A DNA stretch of 64,000 nt from Cymbomonas tetramitiformis (lineage: Eukaryota; Chlorophyta; Pyramimonadophyceae; Pyramimonadales; Pyramimonadaceae), in assembly GCA_001247695.2 (NCBI GenBank), contig LGRX02035258.1, positions 62,001-126,000 of the forward strand. Reading direction: 5' to 3'. Each line of letters opens with the position of its first letter. Positions within the stretch are counted from its first letter, which is position 1. Below are positions 8,961 through 17,708 of this stretch, in pieces. A program made the translations under genes and the position numbers. Under the pieces are notes generated by a model. It did no database searches. It worked only from the letters and a program-made list of their open reading frames with translations, and was not told the origin of the DNA.

Positions 8961-11035
8961 TTATTATTTATATTATTTAATTTACGTCCTTTTGAAATCA
9001 GAGACTCCGGGGGGGCGGATGGTCTTACCATTTTTTGCGTTAAATTAACTTCACTCAATGGTAGTGATGGGGGTGTATATGGGCGTTTATACGGTACAGA
9101 CCCGTTGTTTCGGTTGTTTCGGTTGTTTTTAGTCTTCTTTTTTTGAACAACCTTACGAAGGCTTGCCCAATTTCCCGTATTATAGGCGTTGTTATTTGAA
9201 CTGGTTTCAATGTTGTACCACATGTTGTTATCGGTCGTAGAAAGACTATTGGAACGGGCAACAGAACGACTATTTGAACCGGTATTCGGACGATTGTTTA
9301 CACGGGTAACAGAACGACTATTTGAACCGGTATTCCGAGGATTGTTTACACGGGTAACAGAACGACGATTGGTACCGGTATTCCGACGATTGTTTACACG
9401 GGCAACAGAACCACCATTGGTGCGGATAATCGGAAGACTATTAGCACGGGTAACAATACCGGAGGGTTCGTTCTTTACTACGTTTTTACTAAATCTACGA
9501 TATAGTTTATTATAGGGTATATTTGCTATTTGTGATTTACTTTCAGTTACTATATCGCTTGATACATTCAAACCATTACCAATTCCTAACATGTGTTTAA
9601 CAGGTTTTGATACACGATTCATCATCTTCAAACTGGTTTGAGTAATGGTGTTTTTGAGTTGTCCTTTTAATGTAAATTTGTTAGGATATAACCGTCTTAA
9701 TTTTTCATACCAAGCGATTAGCTTATACACACTTTCTGTTTTATAAAGATCCAGAGTTGCTTCGATTGGTAAACCTATTTTTTTCCAACTATTCGAAGTA
9801 TACGCGTATGGATTTTCAAGCCTATCTATATATTTTGCTATAATTTCACGTTCGAAAATATCGATATATGTATACAACTTGTGAGACTCTATCTGAGAAC
9901 TCATATTATTGAATGAATATGTTAAGGAATTCTTACCACGAAAGCCGCGGTATTGATATCTTCGTAACCCACTATTTGCACGATAAGGGATTGGTAATAG
10001 TACAATATTATGTCGTGAATGATGAACATATCCGAGATCGTTTGCTTTCCCTACTAGTTGAAGTCTACCTTCGCTTAATTCATGTGGATGTCTGGGTTGT
10101 AGGTACTTGTTTGAATTCTGTCTTTTTATTCCGAAACTTGCAACATGATCCCAACACGTGACCGGATCTGTATCCACCATCATATGAATCTGAGTAATAT
10201 CCATCATGTTATAGATATCAGTGAACTCTTTATTACCGACAATTGGTGATGCGTAGGTCACATTATAAATATTCAGTTTTTTATTTTTATACAAGCTTTT
10301 TATAGTGCTATTTAAGAACACCGATGCGAGAACACTCATAGCTGCTCCTAAACTATGTCCTGTTATTACAATTTCCGAAACGATCGTTATTTGATTAGAA
10401 AAATGTAATAGCTTCAAAGTTTCGACAAGCTGAATATGGATCAATTTGTAATATTTCCAAAAGCCCGTGTGAATTTTTATTTTATCTTTATTCGCATACT
10501 TAGAGGATACGAAGTCTAACATTTTTTTCGATGTCATTTCTTGTTCAGATCTGAATAAGTCAGTTGGACTTATTAAATTATATTGACCATCTTTGAATAA
10601 GTCATTAATTTTGTTAGTACCTTTGAAACTGATATATAACGTATCGCCCGATCTTGCTAGCAAAACGGGCGGATCTTTAAAGGACCATGCAGTTGACGGC
10701 CTTTCTGCGGTTATATTTTGACGTTCAATCGCACCCAATGTAAATCCGAGATCTAAAGGTTGAATATACCACATTGCAAACGAAATCGGCGAATTGTAAC
10801 CACCGATTGCAGTCGGGTTTACTCGTATTGCTACTTTATTGTCTACCCATAGACTTGTTATATGCTTAATTTTAGAAGTTTCGTCAAAGAAATATGCTAA
10901 TGAACAAAATATAGCAGAATTCTTCAATCTATTTATTGATTTGATGTTCCATAAACCTTTTTTTTCCATAGATAATTGTACCGAATATTCTTCGTTGTTT
11001 TTTACTATTTTATTGTTCATTATATATGGATTCAT
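8957..11035 (-). CDS. Class 3 lipase with a repetitive basic tail
   Basis: 692 residues. Residues ~120-345 match the Lipase_3 alpha/beta hydrolase fold: the strand DTLYISFKGT that shapes the oxyanion hole, the nucleophile elbow GHSLG near residue 225, a later Asp in DTDPVTCWD and a His near HHSRHN, giving a plausible triad. Family members hydrolyse triacylglycerol or phospholipid esters. The region after residue ~500 is low-complexity and basic, with three 16-residue repeats (R-S-V-T-R-V-N-N-x-x-N-T-G) and several Asn/Arg-rich stretches. There is no signal peptide. A role in host lipid or membrane breakdown is inference. Confidence 0.8.
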   Translation of the reverse strand: MNPYIMNNKIVKNNEEYSVQLSMEKKGLWNIKSINRLKNSAIFCSLAYFFDETSKIKHITSLWVDNKVAIRVNPTAIGGYNSPISFAMWYIQPLDLGFTLGAIERQNITAERPSTAWSFKDPPVLLARSGDTLYISFKGTNKINDLFKDGQYNLISPTDLFRSEQEMTSKKMLDFVSSKYANKDKIKIHTGFWKYYKLIHIQLVETLKLLHFSNQITIVSEIVITGHSLGAAMSVLASVFLNSTIKSLYKNKKLNIYNVTYASPIVGNKEFTDIYNMMDITQIHMMVDTDPVTCWDHVASFGIKRQNSNKYLQPRHPHELSEGRLQLVGKANDLGYVHHSRHNIVLLPIPYRANSGLRRYQYRGFRGKNSLTYSFNNMSSQIESHKLYTYIDIFEREIIAKYIDRLENPYAYTSNSWKKIGLPIEATLDLYKTESVYKLIAWYEKLRRLYPNKFTLKGQLKNTITQTSLKMMNRVSKPVKHMLGIGNGLNVSSDIVTESKSQIANIPYNKLYRRFSKNVVKNEPSGIVTRANSLPIIRTNGGSVARVNNRRNTGTNRRSVTRVNNPRNTGSNSRSVTRVNNRPNTGSNSRSVARSNSLSTTDNNMWYNIETSSNNNAYNTGNWASLRKVVQKKKTKNNRNNRNNGSVPYKRPYTPPSLPLSEVNLTQKMVRPSAPPESLISKGRKLNNINNN
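9264..9440 (-). repeat. 48-bp tandem repeats inside the lipase gene
   Basis: Three near-identical 48-bp units start at 9264, 9312 and 9360, followed by a decayed partial copy. They encode a 16-residue Arg/Asn/Thr-rich unit. The period is a multiple of three, so copy number can vary without breaking the frame. Confidence 0.85.
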
Positions 11036-11067
11036 AGGAATTTATTGCATAGTAAAATAATAATAAT

Positions 11068-13284
11068 TTAATCAATCTCTTCCATTTTTGATTCACCGTT
11101 TTGCGTAGAGTCCTCCAAAACTTCTTCGTTTGAATCCAGTTCATCCTCAAGGTCGTCGTCTTCCGGATTCAATGTCACCGAGATGATGTTATGGATCCGT
11201 TTTGTGAAATCTCTTGGTTGTTGTAAAGTGAATCCGGAATCCAAAACCGCACTTTCGAACAACAGGTAAATGATATCTTTGCAAGTCTCCGGTGTTTTCT
11301 TGAACCTTTCGAAAAGACCCTTTATAATCTTATGTTCCGTATTAATCTCCATCGTCTTTTTTGTCATTATCGATGCATGTTCCATATTTGTTTGTAACGC
11401 TTGGGCTTTCAGGATGCGTTCCATGTTCGCAGTCCAACCGAATTGAGAACTTACCAGACAACAAGGACTGTCGGTGACTCGATTGGATACCGTTACCTTT
11501 TCGACCGTGTCTCCTAGAACGTTCTTCATATTATCACAGAGATCTTTGTATTCTTCGGATAGTTGTTTGAGTTTTTCTTTTTCGTCTTCCGTGTCGCCGA
11601 GATCTAAATCAGAACGAGTAATGCACATGAGTTTCTTATCTTTGTAAGTAGACAGATGTTGGGTTAGATATTCGTCCAAAGGATCTGTGAAGTATAACAC
11701 CTCGAATCCTTTCTTATTCAGTTTTTCGATGAATGGTGATATTGAAACAGATTGTTTGTTTTCACCGGTGATATAATAAATACCTGGTTGATTCTCTTGC
11801 ATGTTTTCTACATATTCATCAAGTGTCTTTTGTGTGTCTGCTTTGTTCGTGTGGAACATCAACAATGGTGATAGTTTGTCTTTATTCTTTGGATCTTCAC
11901 AAATACCAAGTTTGATATTTTTGGCAAATTGATCATAAAATGTTTTATACTTTTCGGGATCCTCTTTCAAAGTTTCAAAGGTTTCAATCGTTTTCTTAAC
12001 CAAGCTCTTTCGAATGCTTTCGATCATTTTGTTTTGTTGTAGAATCTCTCTGGATACGTTCAAAGGTAGATCCTCTGAATCTACGATACCTGAAATGAAT
12101 TGTAAGTAATCGGGCATCAGGTCTTCCACGTCGTCGGTGATGAACACACGACGGACATACAGTTTCACCTTTGATTTCTTGTTTTGTTTTTGAAACATGT
12201 CAAACGGTGCACGTACCGGGACATATATCAATCCTTTCACGGTCAGATTGCCTTCAACGGGAAAATGTTTGTGAATCAATGGATCGCTTGTGTCATTGTT
12301 TAAATTTTTGTAAAATTGATTGTATTCGTCTTGTGTGATAACATCTTCGGATCTCGTCCAGATTGGACTTTGAGTATTGATCTGATCGTATTCATAATAC
12401 GTTTCGGTTTTCTTTTCCGGTGGCTTTTCCGGGACGTCAACCGGGACCTCAAGTGGAGCATCATCGGTGCTTTCGGTCGTTTCCGTAGGATCCTTTGATT
12501 CACTTTCGGTCGTTTCCGTAGGATCCTTTGGTTCACTTTCGGTCGTTTCCGTAGGATCCTTTGGTTCGCTTTCGGTCGTTTCCGTAGGATCCTTTGGTTC
12601 GCTTTCGGTCGTTTCCGTAGGATCGTTTTCAACCTGCCTCGTTTTCTTGACCATCAGTTTAATTGGGAATGAAATGTATTCGGAGTGTGTTTTGATTATA
12701 TTTTTCAAAATGTTCGTATCAAGATACTTTTCTTGTTCTGGTTTGATATACAAATTCATACGCGTACCTCTAGAGTTCAAAACTTGGTTTTCATTGGGTT
12801 CGATCGTGAAATTCGATCCACCTTCCGAAGTCCATACAAGTTCTTCCGCTAAATCATATTTCTTAGTGATAACTTCGATCTTGCTTGCAACCAAGAAAGC
12901 TGAATAGAATCCAACACCGAATTGACCAATCATACTGAGAGCATTCTTACTATCGCTTTCACTTTTCAAAGCGTTCATAAAGTTTTTGGTACCGGATCGT
13001 GCGATCGTTCCAAGATTGTTTTTGAGTTCCTCTTTAGACATACCGATACCGGAATCTTCGATCGTCAATACTTTGGTGTCGGTGTCTGTTGAAATTTTTA
13101 TTTCGAACTCTGGATTTTGTTTTGTGATTTCCGCATCAGTCAATGATGTGTATCGAATTTTATCCAAAGCGTCCGATGAATTAGAAATAAGTTCTCTCAA
13201 AAAGATATCGTTATTGCTATAAAAAGAATTAATAATAAGCCCCATCAGTTGTTGAATATCAGCGTCAAAGTTGCAAGTCTCCAT
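11068..13284 (-). CDS. HSP90 molecular chaperone, eukaryotic cytosolic type
   Basis: 738 residues, full length. The N-terminal GHKL ATPase has E31, N35 and D38 (ELISNSSDALDK), the DSGIGM loop with D77, and GQFGVGFYSAFLVA. The middle domain carries the SREILQQNK catalytic loop. The C-terminal dimerisation domain is complete. The last five residues are MEEID, one conservative change from the MEEVD tail with which cytosolic HSP90 binds TPR co-chaperones. The charged linker (about residues 219-270) is replaced by five 11-residue DPTETTESEPK-type repeats. The closest relationship appears to be eukaryotic HSP90 rather than bacterial HtpG, so host capture is likely. Confidence 0.95.
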   Translation of the reverse strand: METCNFDADIQQLMGLIINSFYSNNDIFLRELISNSSDALDKIRYTSLTDAEITKQNPEFEIKISTDTDTKVLTIEDSGIGMSKEELKNNLGTIARSGTKNFMNALKSESDSKNALSMIGQFGVGFYSAFLVASKIEVITKKYDLAEELVWTSEGGSNFTIEPNENQVLNSRGTRMNLYIKPEQEKYLDTNILKNIIKTHSEYISFPIKLMVKKTRQVENDPTETTESEPKDPTETTESEPKDPTETTESEPKDPTETTESESKDPTETTESTDDAPLEVPVDVPEKPPEKKTETYYEYDQINTQSPIWTRSEDVITQDEYNQFYKNLNNDTSDPLIHKHFPVEGNLTVKGLIYVPVRAPFDMFQKQNKKSKVKLYVRRVFITDDVEDLMPDYLQFISGIVDSEDLPLNVSREILQQNKMIESIRKSLVKKTIETFETLKEDPEKYKTFYDQFAKNIKLGICEDPKNKDKLSPLLMFHTNKADTQKTLDEYVENMQENQPGIYYITGENKQSVSISPFIEKLNKKGFEVLYFTDPLDEYLTQHLSTYKDKKLMCITRSDLDLGDTEDEKEKLKQLSEEYKDLCDNMKNVLGDTVEKVTVSNRVTDSPCCLVSSQFGWTANMERILKAQALQTNMEHASIMTKKTMEINTEHKIIKGLFERFKKTPETCKDIIYLLFESAVLDSGFTLQQPRDFTKRIHNIISVTLNPEDDDLEDELDSNEEVLEDSTQNGESKMEEID
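12471..12625 (-). repeat. 33-bp tandem repeats encoding the HSP90 linker
   Basis: Units of 33 bp start at 12471, 12504, 12537 and 12570, with a partial fifth at 12603. They are almost identical and encode an acidic 11-residue unit. The high identity suggests recent expansion, and the period keeps the reading frame. Confidence 0.9.
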
Positions 13285-13376
13285 TACTATTGTCTAGTAG
13301 TCTTTTTTTTAAATCATTTTAATTACCACTTAAATACACGCACACATGATATTATACATAATAAATCCGAAAAAAT

Positions 13377-14381
13377 ATGTTTAACGAAAATGACATCTTT
13401 CTTATCTTACTAATATTTTGTCAACGATTAAAAAATATAGCACCAAGATTAATAGCACAACACATCGAAACCGTTTTGTATGGTGTGTCGGTTGTACCCC
13501 GATCTGGATATGTCGGTTCGGTGTCTCAAAGATTGTTTGATTTGCCTACCTGCAAGTTGTCACTGACTGCCATTCAAAAAGTAGAATTAAAAGAATTAAA
13601 TGAAGAGATCAATGATCTATTTTGGAAACCGTTAACACGCTTGTTGATCGAGCGAATGCAAAATGGATACATATTATTTAATTCGGGTTTTTATAGAGAC
13701 TTTGGATTTCTTAAATTTGAAACTGAATGTAATTATTTTTCAAAAAAATGCATAACTTGGAATTATTTGAAAACATTAGAAAACCAAGGAATAATACGAT
13801 TAGAAAATGCGGATAAGAAATGTCGGAAAAAATTTTACGTATTAAACGAAATCAAAGATTACACGCCATTGGTATACAAAGAACCCGAATCGTCGGAATC
13901 CAGTGGAGAGACCATTGTCAAAAATATATTGATAAGAATAGGGAAAGAGTTTGAGACGCAAAGGAAAGGACCGAAATGTAAAAATTATACAAAGTTTGAC
14001 TTTGCGATTTTCGAACAAGGTACAGTCGTCGGTCACATTGAAGTCGATGGAAAACAACACCACGAATTCATACCTCATTTTAATAAATCGTCCACAAAGA
14101 TACACGGTCCTTTTGATAGTATTGATCGAATCAGAGAATGTAATACATTTGAAAAATTGAAAAATAGACCCGATTACATAGGTTTATTAAAATTCATAGA
14201 GTCTCACTCGAGAGACCGCATAAAAAATAATGACTGTTTAAAAAAGAATATTCCTATATTGCGTCTGAGAGACACCTGTTCGGATTTTGAAAACATTGTT
14301 GTCGACTGGGTAAATGGAGTCAAGACTAGTATAACATTAGAAAATGTCATGAAACTTAGAAATTATAATTGGATACTTTAA
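13377..14381 (+). CDS. PD-(D/E)XK-type (Vsr/DUF559-like) nuclease protein
   Basis: 334 residues. The C-terminal half has a restriction-endonuclease-like core: DFAIFE near residue 210, then GHIEVDGKQHHEF (E-x-D-G-K, the acidic pair plus Lys of the active site), and later RDRIKNNDCLKKNIPILRLRDT, the alternating basic helix and strand typical of Vsr or DUF559 proteins. The N-terminal ~170 residues have no recognised domain and may bind DNA or a partner. DNA cleavage is predicted from the motif order, and the target is unknown. The gene is divergent from HSP90, and CACTTAAATAC lies about 40 bases before its ATG. Confidence 0.65.
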   Translation: MFNENDIFLILLIFCQRLKNIAPRLIAQHIETVLYGVSVVPRSGYVGSVSQRLFDLPTCKLSLTAIQKVELKELNEEINDLFWKPLTRLLIERMQNGYILFNSGFYRDFGFLKFETECNYFSKKCITWNYLKTLENQGIIRLENADKKCRKKFYVLNEIKDYTPLVYKEPESSESSGETIVKNILIRIGKEFETQRKGPKCKNYTKFDFAIFEQGTVVGHIEVDGKQHHEFIPHFNKSSTKIHGPFDSIDRIRECNTFEKLKNRPDYIGLLKFIESHSRDRIKNNDCLKKNIPILRLRDTCSDFENIVVDWVNGVKTSITLENVMKLRNYNWIL

Positions 14382-14397
14382 ATAATTGAATATAATA

Positions 14398-15798
14398 ATG
14401 TCGCATTATGTTATTGTTGGATCCGGTCCCTGTGGACTTACAGTCGCTTTTATACTATCCAAATTAAAAAAGAAGGTGACTATTATAGATCGTGAAGACT
14501 CTATCGGTGGTTGTCATCAAGTTCGTCGTACACACGATCATAAATTTACAGAACACGGTCCAAGAATCTATCTTGATAATTATGTAAATTTCATAGAAAT
14601 CTTGAAACAGATGCACATTGATTTTTATGAATTATTTACGAAATCCGACGAATCGTTTTATAAAAGTTCCAAAGAGATGTTGAAATATGTAAATGTCAAC
14701 GAACTCCTGATTTTGACATACCATTACATATGTTATCTATTTGATAAAGAAAGATATAAAAGGTACACCGTGGATGACATCATAAGCGGCTTTTCAAAGA
14801 ATGCAAAAGAGTATATCGATTTTCAATGTAAAACGACGGATGGTGCCGGGATCAAAGTGTACACCATGTATGAATATTTTGAATTGATCAATCAATGTGT
14901 GTTATACGATTTATATGAACCAAAGTTCTCAAATGATATCGCATTGTTTGAATTATATAAATCATATCTCGTGAATCAAGGCGTCGTTTTCATATCCGGT
15001 GAAGAGATCCAAAGTATACACGATTCAAATCATATCATGACTAAAAATGGAATAATCATTCATTTCGATGAATTGATCATTTGTACACCCTTGACAGACC
15101 TGGTAAGCATTTTGAAAAGATCGATGAATTTCAAAAACATCTTCGGACCCATAGATCATATATATCGATACGCAAGGTATACAAATTATATACCATATTT
15201 ATCGTTTACCTTACATTGGAATGAAAAGATTGAACACTCGTTTTCCGGGGTCATTGGTGAATGGAAGATATTTTTGAAAGACATTTCGAAGAAAACGATG
15301 GATCCGATTTCAAAGACCATCTATAGCGGTGCACTTGTGGAATTAGATATCAAAAGTAAACGATTGAATAAAACCGCAAATCAAATAGACCATCCATCGG
15401 ATTTGATCAACGAGATATTATTTCAATTACACACTGTGATTGGTTTCAAAAAGATCCCTGAAATCATATTGAGTCCCGCTGTTTATAGATCGTCTCACAA
15501 ATGGAATACGAAGGACACTGCGTACATGTTTACCAAAAAGAGCACCCCATTCCCGTTTACATCGATGTTATCGAATATACATTCCGTAGGAACCCATAAT
15601 TTGCGTTCGTACATACCGTTCACGTCGTATGAATCGGCGATACAGAACGCGATTCGATTTTGTCATCATTTGAAACCGGAAAGTAAACATGTGATTGAAA
15701 TAAAAAATGTCAAGCAATTGAATACATACATTTACAACTTATTAATAGTTCTTATTATTATTTTGATATGTGTTATCATGATGCGTATGATATGGTGA
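14398..15798 (+). CDS. FAD-dependent amine-oxidase-like oxidoreductase with C-terminal anchor
   Basis: 466 residues from the ATG at 14398 (an in-frame TTG lies four codons upstream). The N-terminus is a Rossmann FAD-binding motif (YVIVGSGPCGLTVA, then a long gap to TIIDRE). A following IGGCHQV and HGPRIY pattern recalls UDP-galactopyranose mutase and protoporphyrinogen-oxidase-like flavoproteins. The last ~22 residues are hydrophobic (LLIVLIIILICVIMM), indicating a C-terminal membrane anchor. The substrate is not known. A UDP-galactopyranose-mutase role would suit the glycan genes but the sequence is too divergent for a call. It overlaps the next gene by 7 bases. Confidence 0.65.
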   Translation: MSHYVIVGSGPCGLTVAFILSKLKKKVTIIDREDSIGGCHQVRRTHDHKFTEHGPRIYLDNYVNFIEILKQMHIDFYELFTKSDESFYKSSKEMLKYVNVNELLILTYHYICYLFDKERYKRYTVDDIISGFSKNAKEYIDFQCKTTDGAGIKVYTMYEYFELINQCVLYDLYEPKFSNDIALFELYKSYLVNQGVVFISGEEIQSIHDSNHIMTKNGIIIHFDELIICTPLTDLVSILKRSMNFKNIFGPIDHIYRYARYTNYIPYLSFTLHWNEKIEHSFSGVIGEWKIFLKDISKKTMDPISKTIYSGALVELDIKSKRLNKTANQIDHPSDLINEILFQLHTVIGFKKIPEIILSPAVYRSSHKWNTKDTAYMFTKKSTPFPFTSMLSNIHSVGTHNLRSYIPFTSYESAIQNAIRFCHHLKPESKHVIEIKNVKQLNTYIYNLLIVLIIILICVIMMRMIW

Positions 15799-16238
15799 AG
15801 AGAACTGAGTATATTGACCCTTACACATTAGAAGATACTCGGAACTTATCAAACGATAAGCGATTTGACTTTGTTGAAAATAATGTGAGATACGTTTTTA
15901 ATAAAGATACGATATTACATAACTTTCGTATGCAAGGTAGATTCGTAACTAATCCGTATACTAGACGAGTGTTTAACAATCGTACATTAAATAGATTACA
16001 GAATTTGATAAAAAATAACAATAACGCTTTAACAAATAATGAATTCGAATTCAATCAAGGCGTCAAAGAGTTGATGCAATTATATAACGAACGTCAAAAG
16101 AACTTACCCATGAATAAAAGACGATATATGAATTATAGAAAGGCTGCCAATGAATATATCAACGATCTTCGTAATTTGCAGAATGAAAATAATCTGTTGC
16201 GATTGAAAAATGCGGTGATTAGAAAGATGCGGTATTGA
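15792..16238 (+). CDS. Small basic protein with DPYT and NPYTRR motifs
   Basis: 148 residues from the ATG at 15792, which overlaps the stop of the FAD oxidoreductase gene; an ATG eight codons earlier (15768) is also in frame. The N-terminal half carries the pattern I-D-P-Y-T-L-E, Y-V-F-N-K-D-T-I and N-P-Y-T-R-R-V-F, which I know from small proteins of giant viruses and which is reminiscent of a U-box-like fold without metal ligands. The rest is helical and Asn/Arg-rich. Translational coupling to the upstream gene is likely. Function is unknown. Confidence 0.55.
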   Translation: MVKRTEYIDPYTLEDTRNLSNDKRFDFVENNVRYVFNKDTILHNFRMQGRFVTNPYTRRVFNNRTLNRLQNLIKNNNNALTNNEFEFNQGVKELMQLYNERQKNLPMNKRRYMNYRKAANEYINDLRNLQNENNLLRLKNAVIRKMRY

Positions 16239-16498
16239 GGACTTTGATTCAATTTGTAAGAGAATCAAAGGAAAAATCATTTGAATTCGTATTTTTTCTT
16301 CGGAGTATCTAAAATATGTTTTATAGAAAAAAAAATAAACCGATTTAATTCAAAGGCTACATTTTGTCTACATCAATCAAAACCCCAAAGGATTGCAAAA
16401 GGTTGTACGAATTTGCTAAAACATTATATGCGAACGATCAAAATCGAATGAAGGTGACGTTTGTAATTTAAAAGGAATAATCGTGGTTATATTATAAA
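16239..16498 (+). other. Gap with an open-frame remnant and AT-rich promoter
   Basis: This 260-base gap has no ATG-started gene. An open frame of 40 codons without an ATG runs at 16349-16471 (TTG at 16364) and reads like coding sequence, with a KTPKDCKRLYEFAKTLY stretch. It could be the decayed end of a gene. The final 30 bases are AT-rich (TTATATTATAAAATG) and probably serve as promoter for the ORF at 16499. Confidence 0.35.
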
Positions 16499-16687
16499 AT
16501 GCCCGTTTCATTCATTCCATTATTTGGATTGCGTATCGCCAATGAAACATGGAAAAGTGTTTGTTTTAGAAAACAAGTGTTGAAAAATGTATACTTCTTC
16601 CGGATAGCAACCTTGACGGGACTTTTCGTTTGTAACGAAATTTCAAAAATTGACAAACCGATCGAAACAGATCATTTCGTTATATAA
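16499..16687 (+). CDS. Small ORF, uncertain
   Basis: 62 residues starting MPVSFIPLFGLRIANETW, with a hydrophobic centre (FFRIATLTGLFV) but no recognised domain. An AT-rich TTATATTATAAA lies directly before the ATG, as at other starts in this window, and the next gene starts 6 bases after the stop. It is the only candidate in this stretch, so it may be real, but length alone gives little support. Confidence 0.3.
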   Translation: MPVSFIPLFGLRIANETWKSVCFRKQVLKNVYFFRIATLTGLFVCNEISKIDKPIETDHFVI

Positions 16688-16693
16688 TGTATA

Positions 16694-17119
16694 ATGAAAA
16701 GTCCGATACCGAATGATGTCGTGGACACCGCGTTATATAAAAAAGCGAGAAAGAAGACCGAGAAGGTGTTTGGATCTACGACATCGGCATACCGTAGTAT
16801 GTATTTAGTGAAGTCGTACAAAGCGATGGGTGGACGATACAAGTCTTCCAAGAAGACAAAGAACACCACGAAATGGTTGAAAGAACGATGGATAATCGTA
16901 CAAGATTATATCAACAAAGGTAAAATAGTAAACTGCGGAGAGTATAAGAAAGATCGACATGCGTGCAGACCATTAATAAGAATCGACAATAAAACACCTA
17001 TAACGATAAAGGAAGTTATCAAGAAACATGGCAAAGACAAAACGCGGAAGCTTGCAAAATTGAAAGAATCGGGTGCGAGTAAGATCAGGATTGATTGGAA
17101 AAAAGGAAAGAAATATTAA
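16694..17119 (+). CDS. DUF5872-like small basic protein
   Basis: 141 residues, strongly basic. The order of blocks (YRSMYLVKSYKAMGGRY, TTKWLKERWI, CRPLIRID, KTPITIKEV and a basic C-terminus) matches what I recall of the DUF5872 family found in giant viruses and phages, whose function is unknown. The charge suggests nucleic-acid binding or virion packaging. It lies 6 bases after the preceding small ORF and 43 bases before a methyltransferase. The family name is from memory of conserved blocks and should be treated as tentative. Confidence 0.6.
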   Translation: MKSPIPNDVVDTALYKKARKKTEKVFGSTTSAYRSMYLVKSYKAMGGRYKSSKKTKNTTKWLKERWIIVQDYINKGKIVNCGEYKKDRHACRPLIRIDNKTPITIKEVIKKHGKDKTRKLAKLKESGASKIRIDWKKGKKY

Positions 17120-17162
17120 AGTCATAAAAAGACACTTATTTTAATATATTTTGTTATTGTAA

Positions 17163-17708
17163 ATGCAATTTACCCGCAATGTCACAAAAACTATCAATTT
17201 CCAATATCTAAATGAAATAATAAATAGAGAAAATCTGAAATTCTTAGAGATTGGATGTTTTGAAGGTCGTAGTGTCTTATATTTATTAGACAAATATTTA
17301 CAAGGAAATACCGATAAAATATATTGTATAGATCCATGGTTAATTAACGATCCTGGTAGAATAATCAGTGAAAATACGTACGAATTGTTTATGAATAATA
17401 CACGCAAGTATCATGATAAAATGATTATAAAAAAAGGATATAGTAAAGATATACTATTAGAATTCGAAGATAACTTTTTTGATTTTATATATATCGATGG
17501 TGATCATCGATATGAAGCTGTAAAACATGATGCGATTGTTAGTTTTAAAAAATTGAAAGTAAATGGTTATATGTTATTTGATGATTACTTTATCAAAATA
17601 CCAGAAGCCGTATACAAGGCTGTAAATGAATTTATTCAAGAGTATAAGCATCGAATAAGAATAGTATCGACAGCAAACAAACAATTAATGTTAGTCAAGC
17701 TCTCATAA
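17163..17708 (+). CDS. Class I SAM-dependent methyltransferase
   Basis: 181 residues. Motif I is FLEIGCFEGRS near residue 25. An acidic residue ends strand 2 (YCIDPW), and motif III-like FIYIDGDHRYEAVKHD follows near residue 110, giving the Methyltransf_24 pattern. The D-x-D-H stretch is the usual metal or substrate site of this subfamily, which includes sugar O-methyltransferases. Close relatives in the window are at 27282, 30365 and 47119. It is the first of eight methyltransferases and lies outside the main glycan island. The stop overlaps the convergent repeat-protein gene by 6 bases. Confidence 0.75.
   Translation: MQFTRNVTKTINFQYLNEIINRENLKFLEIGCFEGRSVLYLLDKYLQGNTDKIYCIDPWLINDPGRIISENTYELFMNNTRKYHDKMIIKKGYSKDILLEFEDNFFDFIYIDGDHRYEAVKHDAIVSFKKLKVNGYMLFDDYFIKIPEAVYKAVNEFIQEYKHRIRIVSTANKQLMLVKLS

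Noticed and set aside
9189..9515. 108-residue ORF opposite the lipase tail repeats
   Set aside because: It is the reverse reading of the 48-bp repeats; its own repeats are a by-product.
12300..12632. Lys/Arg-rich ORF in the HSP90 repeat region
   Set aside because: Alternate frame of the 33-bp repeats, completely inside the HSP90 gene.
12467..12907. Repetitive SVVSVGSFGSL ORF opposite HSP90
   Set aside because: Antisense reading of the same tandem repeats.
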